From: Lentzea albidocapillata
GTDB lineage: Bacteria; Actinomycetota; Actinomycetes; Mycobacteriales; Pseudonocardiaceae
DNA: 64,000 nucleotides
Direction of reading: 5' to 3'
Assembly (NCBI RefSeq): GCF_000719115.1
Contig: NZ_JOEA01000014.1
Coordinates: 186,001 to 250,000 of the forward strand
A model generated the notes under the pieces. The model saw only the letters and a list, made by a program, of their open reading frames with translations, was not told the origin of the DNA and searched no databases. Of this stretch, positions 47,867 to 56,268 are shown piece by piece (positions within the stretch are counted from its first letter, which is position 1; every line of letters begins with the position of its first letter). Position numbers and translations under genes: made by a program.

Positions 47867-48934
47867 CTATTCTGCAGGTGCCCAGGCCTTGGACAGCTTC
47901 ACCCGTGCTCCGGTCTGCAACAACGAGTTGGTGTAGAGCCTGGACGCGACCAGCAGGATCGTCACCACGGTCGCCGCGAGGATGCCGAGTGACAGGATCG
48001 CCTCCCACGGCTTCGCCTGTTCGGCGAACAACCGCACCGGCATCGCGACGCCCGCCGTGAAGGGCACGAACGACATCCACTTCAGCACCACGGGGTTCTC
48101 GAAGAAGAACTGCACGCCGAAGTACGGCCCCATCACCGCGATCATGACCAGGCCCATGGTCGAGCCGAGGTCCTCCTGGCGGCTGACCAGGGCGCCGGCG
48201 ACCGCCCACATGGACGAGATCAGCACGAACCCGAGCATCAGGAACGGCACGAACCAGCCGAGCGCGGGCGCCACCACTCCCAGCAGTTCGCCGAGTCCCG
48301 CGACCCGCAGCGCTATCGGTGCCGCGAGCGCCAGCACGACGACCTGTCCCAGTGTGAGGATCGTGTGGCCGAGGATCTTGCCGGCGAGCAGGGCCCGCAC
48401 CGGCACCGTCGACACGAGGATCTCCACGATCCGGGTCTGCTTCTCGGTCACGGTGCTCTGCGCGATGGCCGCGCCGCCCATGCCGAACATCAGGAAGACC
48501 AGCCCGAACACGAGAACCGTGACGAACCGCTGGCCGGAGTTGACCGCCGAGGCCTCCAGCAGCTCCACCGGGGGCGCCTGGACGAGCTGGCTGACCACGT
48601 CGCTCGGCGCGTCGTTGAGCGCGAGGACCTTGATTCCGCCGCCGTCCGGCACGATCGCGGCCTCGACCTCGTCGGCCCTGACCAGGTCGGCGGCTTCCTC
48701 GACGGTGCCGACCTCCCGCACGTCGAGTTCCTTGCCCTGCACCACCTGCACGGCCGAGCCGACCGCGGCGATCTTGGGGTCGTCGCCGCCGAACACCGTC
48801 GGCAGCACGGTGAGCGCGAACAACCCGACGATCGTGAAGGCGAAACCGATCCAGAATCCCTTGGTGGTGACCAAGGTCTTCATCTCACGTTCGGCGACGA
48901 GCCACGTCGCCTGGCTGAAGGAGGCGCGAGCCAT
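47867..48934 (-). CDS. ABC-2 type transporter permease (NatB-like)
   Basis: A 355-residue membrane protein. One N-terminal helix (GFWIGFAFTIVGLFALTVLP), an extracellular loop of about 120 residues, then five helices with FGMGGAAIAQSTVTEKQTRI, which contains the conserved EKQTRIVEIL motif of NatB/ABC-2 exporters. It pairs with the ATPase gene ending 1 nt upstream. Related pairs export sodium ions or drugs, but the substrate here is unknown. ATG 48934. Confidence 0.87.
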   Translation of the reverse strand: MARASFSQATWLVAEREMKTLVTTKGFWIGFAFTIVGLFALTVLPTVFGGDDPKIAAVGSAVQVVQGKELDVREVGTVEEAADLVRADEVEAAIVPDGGGIKVLALNDAPSDVVSQLVQAPPVELLEASAVNSGQRFVTVLVFGLVFLMFGMGGAAIAQSTVTEKQTRIVEILVSTVPVRALLAGKILGHTILTLGQVVVLALAAPIALRVAGLGELLGVVAPALGWFVPFLMLGFVLISSMWAVAGALVSRQEDLGSTMGLVMIAVMGPYFGVQFFFENPVVLKWMSFVPFTAGVAMPVRLFAEQAKPWEAILSLGILAATVVTILLVASRLYTNSLLQTGARVKLSKAWAPAE

Positions 48935-48935
48935 C

Positions 48936-49805
48936 TCAGATCACTTCCCTGAAGATCTCGTCCAGCGTGGGCACGACCGGCGTGAACGAGCGAACCTCGC
49001 CGCGTTCGAGTGCTGCCCTGAGCACCTGCTGGGGTTCCGCCTCGAACACCGCGCGCGGCCCGTCGAGCTCCAGGATCCTGGCGCCGGGCACATCGCGAAC
49101 CCAGCCCGCGTCCTCCGCGACGACGATCTCGTAGCGGCTGCCCGCGTGCCTGGCACGCAGCTCCTCGCGTGACCCGTTGGCCACGACCCGTCCCTTCGAG
49201 ATGATCACGACGTCGTCGCAGAGCCGTTCCACGATCGCCAGCTGGTGGCTCGAGAACAACACCGGCACGCCATTGGCGGCCCGCTTGCGCAGCACGTCCA
49301 GGACGGTCTCGACGGCGATCGGGTCGAGGCCGGAGAACGGCTCGTCCAGGATCAGCACGGCCGGCTCGTGCACCAGCGCGGCCGCGATCTGCACGCGCTG
49401 CTGGTTGCCGAGCGACAACTCCTCGAGCCGGTCCCCGGCCCGTTCGGTCAGCTCCAGGTCCTCGAGCAGCGCGTCGGTGTTGCGCTGCGCGGTCTCCCGG
49501 TCGACGCCGTGCAACCGCGCCAGCCACGTGATCTGGTCGCGCACCTTCATCTTGGGGTAGAGCCCGCGTTCCTCCGGCATGTACCCGAAGTCCGGCCGCG
49601 TCTGCGCCGTGACCTCCTGCCCCTGCCAGCTCACCGTTCCCCCGTGTGCGGCGAGCACCCCCAGCACGATGCGCATCGTGGTCGTCTTGCCCGAACCGTT
49701 GGCGCCCAGGAAGCCCGTCATCCGGCCGGGCCGGACGTCGAAGCTCACCTCGTCGAGCACCCTGTGATCGCCGAAGCTCCGGCTGATCCCCCTGACAGTC
49801 AACAT
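48936..49805 (-). CDS. ABC transporter ATP-binding protein (NatA-like)
   Basis: A 289-residue ATPase. Walker A is GANGSGKTT, the signature is LSLGNQQRVQIAAAL (Gln-rich variant LSLGNQQ), Walker B is AVLILDEPFSGLD, and the switch His is in LFSSHQL. A C-terminal extension of about 70 residues, ending LDEIFREVI, is typical of ABC-2 exporters. It is transcribed with the permease gene. ATG 49805 begins a conventional LTVRGISRSFGDHRVLD N-terminus. Confidence 0.9.
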   Translation of the reverse strand: MLTVRGISRSFGDHRVLDEVSFDVRPGRMTGFLGANGSGKTTTMRIVLGVLAAHGGTVSWQGQEVTAQTRPDFGYMPEERGLYPKMKVRDQITWLARLHGVDRETAQRNTDALLEDLELTERAGDRLEELSLGNQQRVQIAAALVHEPAVLILDEPFSGLDPIAVETVLDVLRKRAANGVPVLFSSHQLAIVERLCDDVVIISKGRVVANGSREELRARHAGSRYEIVVAEDAGWVRDVPGARILELDGPRAVFEAEPQQVLRAALERGEVRSFTPVVPTLDEIFREVI

Positions 49806-49900
49806 GGGAGGAACGGTAAATCGTCGCGTTCAAGATCGCGTCCGCCGCGCGGCATCATCCTCGCGGAGGACGCCTTACGGGCTAACGGCCTGGTCCTGCA

Positions 49901-50740
49901 CTAGCGAGCCCCGGCGGTGACCCCCAGCCGATGTCCGCCGGTGTAGACGTTCATCGAAGTCCCGCGCAGGAACCCGACCAGCGTCACGCCCATCTCCTCC
50001 GCCAGATCGGCGGCGAGCGACGACGGCGCGGACACGGCGGTGAGCACCGGAATCCCTGCCATGACCGCCTTCTGCACCAGTTCGAACGACGCCCGCCCGC
50101 TCACCATCAGCACGGTGCTCGTCAGCGGCAACCTGCCGTTGCGCGTCGCCCAGCCGACGACCTTGTCGACGGCGTTGTGCCGGCCGACGTCCTCTCGCAG
50201 GCACAGCAGGGTGCCCTGGGCGTCGAACAGCCCGGCCGCGTGCAGGCCGCCGGTGCGGTCGAAGACCCGTTGCGCGGCACGGAGTTTCGTCGGAAACTCC
50301 GTGATCGTCTTCGGGTCGAGGCGGATCGGGTCGGCAGCCACCTGCCAGGTCGCCACGGTGCGCACGGCGTCCAGGCTCGCCTTGCCGCACAGGCCGCACG
50401 ACGAGGTGGTGTAGAAGTTGCGCTCGATCGACGGGTCTGGCGGCGCGACGCCTTCCCCGAGGCCGACGTCGAGCACGTTGTAGGTGTTGCCGCCGTCGGC
50501 CGTGGCGCCCGCGCAGTACCGGATCGACACGATGTCGGACGGCGCGCGCACCACCCCCTCGCTGACCAGGAAGCCGGCCGCCAGGTCGAAGTCGTCACCC
50601 GGCGTGCGCATGGTCACGGCGAGGGACTTGCCCCGCACGCGGATCTCCAGTGGTTCCTCGACCGCCAGCGTGTCCGGTCGCACGGTGGCCGCGTCGTCCA
50701 CCAGCCGCACCACGCGCCGCCTGCTCGTCACTCGTCCCAT
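49901..50740 (-). CDS. fdhD: Formate dehydrogenase accessory sulfurtransferase FdhD
   Basis: A 279-residue FdhD, needed to sulfurate the molybdenum cofactor of formate dehydrogenase. The conserved TSSCGLCGK motif provides the two catalytic cysteines (Cys115, Cys118). RPDTLAVEEPLEIRVRGK, TMRTPGDDFDLAAGFLVSEG and VLMVSGRASFELVQKA are all family signatures. It lies 27 kb from the formate dehydrogenase genes but in an operon headed by an OFA transporter whose promoter region carries the same GntR-type operator, which explains the shared role. ATG 50740. Confidence 0.93.
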   Translation of the reverse strand: MGRVTSRRRVVRLVDDAATVRPDTLAVEEPLEIRVRGKSLAVTMRTPGDDFDLAAGFLVSEGVVRAPSDIVSIRYCAGATADGGNTYNVLDVGLGEGVAPPDPSIERNFYTTSSCGLCGKASLDAVRTVATWQVAADPIRLDPKTITEFPTKLRAAQRVFDRTGGLHAAGLFDAQGTLLCLREDVGRHNAVDKVVGWATRNGRLPLTSTVLMVSGRASFELVQKAVMAGIPVLTAVSAPSSLAADLAEEMGVTLVGFLRGTSMNVYTGGHRLGVTAGAR

Positions 50741-51134
50741 GCCCTGCCTCCCAGCAGATCGCGACGCACTCGTCGAGCAGCCGCCGCAACACCTCGTCCC
50801 CGGACATCGCCCTGACGGCCCTGGCCACGACCCAGTCGCGCGGCCACCACTTCGGCGCGACGATCCCGGCCCTGCTCGCGCAGTGCGCGATCAGGCGTTC
50901 GGCGGGCGCCTGATCCGTGCCGATCACCTTGGTGGCGAAGGGCAGCAGCCTTCTCCGCCCGTCCTCTGTGGACTGGTCGTTGACGCACCGCGCCACGCAC
51001 GCCAGCACCGGGTGCACGCAGGCGGGCCGGTCCGACCACACCTCGCCCGCGAGCAGGGACGTCAGTTCCATCAGGCAACAGCCGTCCGCCTGCGTCCGGT
51101 GCCAGCCTTTCGCGAGCCGCGGCACGCGGCTCAC
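50595..51134 (-). CDS. Hypothetical protein between OFA transporter and fdhD
   Basis: A 179-residue cytosolic-looking protein. GTG 51134 overlaps the transporter stop (GTGA). The first 130 residues look like real, conserved sequence: GWHRTQADGCCLMELTSLLA, CVHPVLACVARCVND, then a helical RRRLLPFATKVIGTDQAPAE and PKWWPRDWVVARAVRAMSGD. The last 48 residues lie inside fdhD in another frame (146-nt overlap) and are Arg/Gly-rich, so the true end may differ by a frameshift or may be a genuine long overlap. No family is recognised. Context suggests a role in oxalate or formate metabolism. Confidence 0.6.
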   Translation of the reverse strand: MSRVPRLAKGWHRTQADGCCLMELTSLLAGEVWSDRPACVHPVLACVARCVNDQSTEDGRRRLLPFATKVIGTDQAPAERLIAHCASRAGIVAPKWWPRDWVVARAVRAMSGDEVLRRLLDECVAICWEAGHGTSDEQAARGAAGGRRGHRATGHAGGRGTTGDPRAGQVPRRDHAHAG

Positions 51135-52372
51135 AGGCGTGGCCTTCCCGGTTGCGACAGGTGCGCGGTGAGTACCGCGCCCGCCAGCCCGAGCACGCCC
51201 GCCGCGATGAACGCGAACGTGGGCCCTTGCGAGGCAAGGACAACGGCGGCCAGCAACGCGCCCGCGGCCTTCGCGGTGTAAAGAACGCCGAAGTTCTGCG
51301 CGCCGTTCGTCTCGCCGAAGTACTCCCTCGTCACGCCGACCAGCAGCGAATAACAGCAGCCGGTGCCGAGGCCCGCGAGCGTGGCGCCGATGAGCAGCCC
51401 CGCGACGTTCTGGGAGTACAGCAACACGAACTGTGCCAGCCCGCCCGTCGCGAGCGTCCAGACCAGCGCCTTCCTGCGGCCGACCCGGTCCGAGATCCAC
51501 CCGACCAGCACGCGCCCGGTGCCCGTCGCCGCCGCCAGCGTGGCCAGCGCGACGCCTCCGAGCACCTTGTCGCCGACGAACAACGGCAGGTACGCCAGGT
51601 CGTAGAGGGACACCGCCGCCGCGAAAGCGATACCGCCGTACAGCCACCAGAACGTGCCGCACCGCATGGCCTCGTGCGTCCGGAACTCCCTGAGCGCGGA
51701 CCTGTTCGGCACGCGCGCCCGGTCGAGCGCCCACTCGCGGGGCGGGATGTGCGGCGGCCACCAGTGCTCGGGCGGGTCCTTCATCAACGCGCCCGCTACC
51801 GCCACGACGACGGCGATCACGATCCCGGCCTGCAGGAGGAACCCGCCACCGAAGAACAGCCCGGCGGCCAGCACGAACGGCACCGACCCGTACGCGAACG
51901 CCCCGCTGACGAACGCGACCTTCCGCGTGACGCGCTCCGGGTACCACCGCACGACAACGCCGAGGCACGTCGCGTAGACCAGCCCGGCGCCGATGCCGCC
52001 GAGGATCGCGTAGCCGACCAGCCAGCCCTGCCCCAGCGTCAAAAGCCCAGCGCCGCACAGGACCGCCCCGATCCACATCGCACCGGTGGGTGTGAGCCTC
52101 TTCTGCTCTCTCAACCAGGCCGCCGGAAACGCCGTGCCCGCCTGGCAGACGGTCCACAACGCCAGTGCCCAGAACAACTCCGGCACGCTCCACCGGTCCT
52201 GCAACTGAGGGATCAGCGCTCCGAACCCGTACTGCCCGATGCCGGCCGCGAGCATCGCCGCCCAAGCGGCCCACAGCACCGTGCGACGCGAACGCCCCGA
52301 CGCCTCGACGTCGGTCTCCCCTACCCGGTAGAGCCTGCCGACGTGATCACGTACGTAAGTCGCGACTGGCAT
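51131..52372 (-). CDS. OFA (oxalate/formate antiporter) family MFS transporter
   Basis: A 413-residue protein with 12 predicted membrane helices. The N-terminal ATYVRDHVGRLYRVGETDVE followed by SGRSRRTVLWAAWAAMLAAG is characteristic of actinobacterial OFA-family transporters. Helix-2/3 loop residues and SDRVGRRKALVWTLATGG are MFS signatures. OxlT-type members exchange oxalate for formate, matching the regulon. ATG 52372 is chosen because GAAGGG precedes it; the longer upstream frame would run through the operator and into moeA. The operator is 22 nt upstream. Confidence 0.87.
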   Translation of the reverse strand: MPVATYVRDHVGRLYRVGETDVEASGRSRRTVLWAAWAAMLAAGIGQYGFGALIPQLQDRWSVPELFWALALWTVCQAGTAFPAAWLREQKRLTPTGAMWIGAVLCGAGLLTLGQGWLVGYAILGGIGAGLVYATCLGVVVRWYPERVTRKVAFVSGAFAYGSVPFVLAAGLFFGGGFLLQAGIVIAVVVAVAGALMKDPPEHWWPPHIPPREWALDRARVPNRSALREFRTHEAMRCGTFWWLYGGIAFAAAVSLYDLAYLPLFVGDKVLGGVALATLAAATGTGRVLVGWISDRVGRRKALVWTLATGGLAQFVLLYSQNVAGLLIGATLAGLGTGCCYSLLVGVTREYFGETNGAQNFGVLYTAKAAGALLAAVVLASQGPTFAFIAAGVLGLAGAVLTAHLSQPGRPRL

Positions 52373-52393
52373 GCCCTTCACCCCGTCCCGAGG

Positions 52394-52407
52394 ATTGCAT
52401 ACAGTAT
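52394..52407. promoter_or_regulatory. GCATAC-N1-GTAT operator between OFA transporter and moeA
   Basis: ATTGCATACAGTAT lies in the 62-nt divergent spacer between the transporter and moeA, so it can control both directions. It is identical to the copies at 25876-25889 and 22178-22191 (reverse). Finding it here, 27 kb from the gntR gene, extends the regulon to fdhD and moeA. Confidence 0.68.
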
Positions 52408-52434
52408 TCGGTAGGCTATACCACGGGAGCGACG

Positions 52435-53577
52435 ATGAACATGCCCTGGACGCTCGCCCGACAGACGGCACGCGACGCCGCGAAGCCGTTGGACGCGAAC
52501 GAACTCGCCCTGCCCGACGCACTGGGCCTCGCGCTCGCCTCCGGCGTGCGGGCCCTCACCGACCAGCCGACCTGCGCCACCTCGGCCATGGACGGCTACG
52601 CGGTGACGGGCCCCGGCCCGTGGCGCATCGTCGGCCGGGTGGCGGCCGGAGACCCGGTACCCGAGGCGTTCCTGCGTTCGGGCGAGGCGTTCGGGGTGGC
52701 CACGGGGGCGCCGGTACCGGACGGCTCGGACGCGGTCGTTCCCGTCGAACTCTGTTCGACCGACGGTGCCCTCCTGGTCGCCGACGCCCTGCCCGGCAAG
52801 CACATCCGCCGCCAAGCCGAGGACTGGACGGCCGGCGACGAACTGGTCCCCGCCGGTTCCCCGATCACCCCGGCCGTCCTGGGTCTGGCAGCCGGAGCGG
52901 GCCACGACACCCTCCTGGCCCACCGCCGCCCGAGGGTCGCCGTGATCGTGACCGGCGACGAACTCCTCCACGCCGGCCTGCCCCGCCCAGGCCGCGTGCG
53001 CGACGCCATCGGCCCGATGCTCCCCGGCCTGCTCACCAGGGCCGACCTCATCGGCACCACCCACCTGCGCGACGACCCGGCCGCCCTCGTCGACGCCCTC
53101 GCGTCCGGCCAGGCCGACGTCCTCGTCACGTGCGGCGCCACCTCGGTCGGCCCGGCCGACCACCTGCGCCGGGTGCTCGCCGACCTGGACGCCGAGGTCC
53201 TGATCAGCGGCGTCGCCTGCCGCCCCGGCCACCCGATGCTGCTCGCCGTCCTGCCCGACGGCCGCTGCGTCGTCGGACTGCCCGGCAACCCGTTCGCCGC
53301 CCTGGCCGCCGTGCTGACCCTGCTCCACCCGCTGCTCGACGCCCTCGGCGGCCACACCGCCCGTCCACCGGTCACGGCCTGGCTTCCCGACGTCGGTGCT
53401 CACCGGACGGACACCCGCCTGGTCCCCGTCACCCGGTCCGGCGGCCTGGCCGTTCCCGCCGGGCACGACCGCCCCGGTTCCCTGTGGGGCGCCGCCCTCG
53501 CCGACGCGCTCGCGGTCGTTCCGCCCGGTCACCGGGGCGGCGAGGTGGAGGTGCTCACCTTCGGGAGCGCCAGCTGA
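52435..53577 (+). CDS. moeA: Molybdopterin molybdenumtransferase MoeA-like
   Basis: A 380-residue MoeA/GephE-family protein that inserts molybdate into adenylylated molybdopterin. Typical features are TSAMDGYAV, EAFGVATGAPVPDGSDAVVP, VIVTGDELL, TCGATSVGPADHLRRVL, and the C-terminal beta-barrel (PVTAWLPDVGAHRTDTRLVP). It is shorter than usual MoeA (about 400) at the N-terminus. ATG 52435 has CGGGAGC upstream; a second in-frame ATG lies 6 nt later. It is divergent from the OFA/fdhD operon across a GntR-type operator, so its likely client is the formate dehydrogenase. Confidence 0.88.
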   Translation: MNMPWTLARQTARDAAKPLDANELALPDALGLALASGVRALTDQPTCATSAMDGYAVTGPGPWRIVGRVAAGDPVPEAFLRSGEAFGVATGAPVPDGSDAVVPVELCSTDGALLVADALPGKHIRRQAEDWTAGDELVPAGSPITPAVLGLAAGAGHDTLLAHRRPRVAVIVTGDELLHAGLPRPGRVRDAIGPMLPGLLTRADLIGTTHLRDDPAALVDALASGQADVLVTCGATSVGPADHLRRVLADLDAEVLISGVACRPGHPMLLAVLPDGRCVVGLPGNPFAALAAVLTLLHPLLDALGGHTARPPVTAWLPDVGAHRTDTRLVPVTRSGGLAVPAGHDRPGSLWGAALADALAVVPPGHRGGEVEVLTFGSAS

Positions 53578-54643
53578 CCTTCGACGAACCCACCTCGGGC
53601 GCGTCCTTCACGACCGTCCGCACCGGCAGCCCGAGGAACTCGCCGAACCGCGCGGTGTGCTCGGCGAGCCGGTCGACGTCGAAACCCGGCAGCGGCCGCA
53701 GTTCCACGTCGACCGAGGTCTTCTTCATGACCCGCCGCCACAGGCCCGCGATCTGGCCGTCCTCGATGATCGTCGCGTGGAACATGCCGTTGTAGGTGGA
53801 GATCGGGATCTCGTCGTACCGGGTGAAGAACGCGCTGCGGTCCTTGTAGCCGATCAGCAGTTCGTCGTAGGCGGGCAGCACGAACGCGCCCGAGCCCGGC
53901 GTGAGGTCGGGCGGCAGCCAGTACTCCTTGCCGTCGAACTCCTCACGCACCAACGAGTGCTTCACCGCCTCCAGGCCGCGGGAGGCCTCGCGCACGCCGA
54001 TGCCGCACCAGTTCGCGAAGTCGGCCAGGGTCGCCGGGCCGTGGCTGCCGAAGAACCGTGACGCCAGCACGGCCATCGCCTCGTCACCCTCCAGTGAACG
54101 CTGCTTCGGCGCCCATTCGTCCAGCAGCACGAACGTCTGCTCCTTGCCGCGCGGGGGGCCTGGCACCACCAGGCCCTCCTGGGCGAGGTGGATGAACGTG
54201 AAGTAGCTCTGCTGCCGGTCGTCCGGGATGCCGACGCCCGCCATCAGGTCGATCATCTCGCGCCGGGTGAGGCAGCCCCCGCCGCTGAGCGCCTCGACGA
54301 ACGTCTTGCGCGCCAACGACATCAGCTCGGGCGTCATGTGGTGGTACTGCCACGCCTTGGGCGTCAGCCGGGCCAGGTCGCGCGCGCCGAACAGGCCGAG
54401 CATCCACCGGACGTCCTCGGCCAGTACGTAGTGGATGGTGCCGCGCATCAGCCAGGTGCGGACGACGCGTCCGGTCCGCAGCGCCTCCTCGACGTCGGCG
54501 ATGCGGGCCGCGGCGGTGCGCAGCCCGATCGCCCACAGCGACTGGCCGTAGTCCTGGCCCTGCACGGCTCCGAGCGAGCGGACGACGTCCTCCGCCGACT
54601 GGAGCCGCCCGATGTTGCCGAGGCGCAGTGCCGCGATGTCCAT
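53555..54643 (-). CDS. Winged-helix DNA-binding domain-containing protein (HTH_42/AlkZ-like)
   Basis: A 362-residue protein of the HTH_42 (PF06224) family. Recognisable segments are SLGAVQGQDYGQSLWAIGLR, RGTIHYVLAEDVRWMLGLFG, CLTRREMIDLMAGVGI, and the Gln-x-Gln active-site-like element (VQGQD) seen in the AlkZ interstrand-crosslink glycosylase. AlkZ-type members protect producers from DNA-crosslinking antibiotics, but most homologues in actinomycetes are uncharacterised. ATG 54643 has only a weak ribosome-binding site, so the start is uncertain. It overlaps the convergent moeA end by 23 nt. Confidence 0.78.
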   Translation of the reverse strand: MDIAALRLGNIGRLQSAEDVVRSLGAVQGQDYGQSLWAIGLRTAAARIADVEEALRTGRVVRTWLMRGTIHYVLAEDVRWMLGLFGARDLARLTPKAWQYHHMTPELMSLARKTFVEALSGGGCLTRREMIDLMAGVGIPDDRQQSYFTFIHLAQEGLVVPGPPRGKEQTFVLLDEWAPKQRSLEGDEAMAVLASRFFGSHGPATLADFANWCGIGVREASRGLEAVKHSLVREEFDGKEYWLPPDLTPGSGAFVLPAYDELLIGYKDRSAFFTRYDEIPISTYNGMFHATIIEDGQIAGLWRRVMKKTSVDVELRPLPGFDVDRLAEHTARFGEFLGLPVRTVVKDAPEVGSSKVSWRSRR

Positions 54644-54677
54644 CAGGACAGTCTCGGCGACGGCGCTCCAGCCTCGC

Positions 54678-55847
54678 TCAAGCGGGCCGGCAGCCGGTGT
54701 ACCCCTCGGCCAGGTACCTCGATCCGGCCTCCGACCCGACGACCGAGGCCAGCTCACCGAGTTGCCTGCGCACGTCGAAGTCCGTCGCGCCAGGCAGGGC
54801 GTGCAGCATCGTGGTCATCCAGTAGGAGAAGTGCTGCGCCTTCCACACCCGCTCCAGTGCGCGCGGGCCGTACTCGTCCAGCGCGTCCGGGTCGTTCTTG
54901 AGCAACGCGCGTTCGATCACCTCGCTGAGCACGCTCACATCGGCCAGCGCAAGGTTCAGGCCCTTGGCGCCGGTCGGCGGCACGGTGTGGGCCGCGTCGC
55001 CGGCGAGCAGCAGCTTGCCGTGGCGCATCGGTTCCGCGACGAACGACCGGAAGCGCAGCACCGTCTTCTCGGTGATCGGGCCTTCGTTGAGCGTGAACCC
55101 GTCCGGGCCGGCGACGCGCTCCTGCAGTTCCTCCCAGATCCGGTCGTCGGACCACGTCGCGGCCTTGGTCTCCGGGGCGCACTGGAAGTACATGCGCTGG
55201 TGGGTCTCGGTGCGCTGGCTGATCAACGCGAACCCGCGCGGCGAGTGCGCGTAGACCAGTTCGGGGGCGCTGCGCGGCGCCTCGGTGATGATGCCGAACC
55301 AGGCGAACGGGTACTCGCGGGAACTGTGCCTGCGCAACGCTTCCGGTACCTCGGCGCGGCAGATCGAGCGGGAGCCGTCCGCGCCGACGAGCAGGTCGCA
55401 GCGCACCTCCTGCGGCACGCCGTCGCTGTCGGTGAACCGGATCGCGGGCTGGGTGATGTCGACCGACGTGTCGCTGACGCCGAACCGCACGTCGCCGCCG
55501 TCGCGTTCGCGCGCGTTCGCGAGGTCCACGAACACGTCGGTCTGCGGGTAGAGCCAGACCGATTCGCCCACCAGGGCGCGGAAGTCGACGCGGTGGCTCT
55601 CGCCGCCGAACCGCAGGTCGATGCCCTCGTGCGGATGCCCTTCGCGCAGCACCCGGTCCGACACCCCGGTGCCGGCCAGCAGTCGCGCGCTGTCGGCTTC
55701 CAGGATGCCGGCGCGGACCGTGTTCTCGATCTCGGCGCGTGTTCTGTTGTCGATCACAACGCTGTCGATCCCGTTGAGGGACAACAGGTGCGAGAGCATC
55801 AACCCCGCCGGTCCCGCACCGACGATGCCGACCTGGGTACGCGTCAT
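54678..55847 (-). CDS. pobA: 4-hydroxybenzoate 3-monooxygenase
   Basis: A 389-residue flavoprotein monooxygenase converting 4-hydroxybenzoate to protocatechuate with NAD(P)H and O2. FAD motif GAGPAGLMLSHLL opens it, DLLVGADGSRS is the second nucleotide motif, and GDAAHTVPPTGAKGLNLA is the third FAD motif. YAHSPRGFALISQRTETHQR is characteristic of PobA. It feeds the pca genes immediately upstream on the same strand, with a 61-nt gap after pcaC. ATG 55847. Confidence 0.93.
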   Translation of the reverse strand: MTRTQVGIVGAGPAGLMLSHLLSLNGIDSVVIDNRTRAEIENTVRAGILEADSARLLAGTGVSDRVLREGHPHEGIDLRFGGESHRVDFRALVGESVWLYPQTDVFVDLANARERDGGDVRFGVSDTSVDITQPAIRFTDSDGVPQEVRCDLLVGADGSRSICRAEVPEALRRHSSREYPFAWFGIITEAPRSAPELVYAHSPRGFALISQRTETHQRMYFQCAPETKAATWSDDRIWEELQERVAGPDGFTLNEGPITEKTVLRFRSFVAEPMRHGKLLLAGDAAHTVPPTGAKGLNLALADVSVLSEVIERALLKNDPDALDEYGPRALERVWKAQHFSYWMTTMLHALPGATDFDVRRQLGELASVVGSEAGSRYLAEGYTGCRPA

Positions 55848-55908
55848 CGAAGCTCCTTCGTGAACGGGAATGGAAGTGGCGAGGTTGATCGCGCCACCGA
55901 GTGAACGT

Positions 55909-56268
55909 TCACAGGCCCTTCTTCAGGACCTGACGCGCCACCGAGAACGCGTGGTTCGCCGCCGGCACCCCGCAGTAGATCGCGCTCTGCAAGATCACTT
56001 CGCCGATCTCCGCCTCGCTCAGCCCGTTCCGCACGGCAGCGGCGACGTGCAGCTTCAGCTCGTCCCAGTGCCCGTGCGCGATCAACGCCGTGAGCGTGAT
56101 CGCACTGCGCATCCGGCGGTCGAGACCGGGCCGCGTCCAGATCTCGCCCCACGCGTACTTGGTGATGAACTCCTGGAAGTCGCGGGTGAACTCGTCCGGT
56201 GCCGCTCTGTCCACATGCGCGTCCCCGAGCACCTCACGCCGAACCTTCATGCCGTCGTCGTAGGACAC
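55909..56268 (-). CDS. pcaC: 4-carboxymuconolactone decarboxylase
   Basis: A 119-residue PcaC (CMD family). It converts 4-carboxymuconolactone to 3-oxoadipate enol-lactone. VRREVLGDAHVDRA, AWGEIWTRPGLDRRMRSAIT and ALIAHGHWDELKLH are the family motifs. GTG 56268 is chosen over ATG 56250 because conserved N-terminal residues (YDDGMKVRR) precede the ATG and GGGAGATGCG lies upstream. It overlaps the pcaD gene by 22 nt. In some actinomycetes pcaC is fused to pcaD; here they are separate. Confidence 0.92.
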   Translation of the reverse strand: MSYDDGMKVRREVLGDAHVDRAAPDEFTRDFQEFITKYAWGEIWTRPGLDRRMRSAITLTALIAHGHWDELKLHVAAAVRNGLSEAEIGEVILQSAIYCGVPAANHAFSVARQVLKKGL

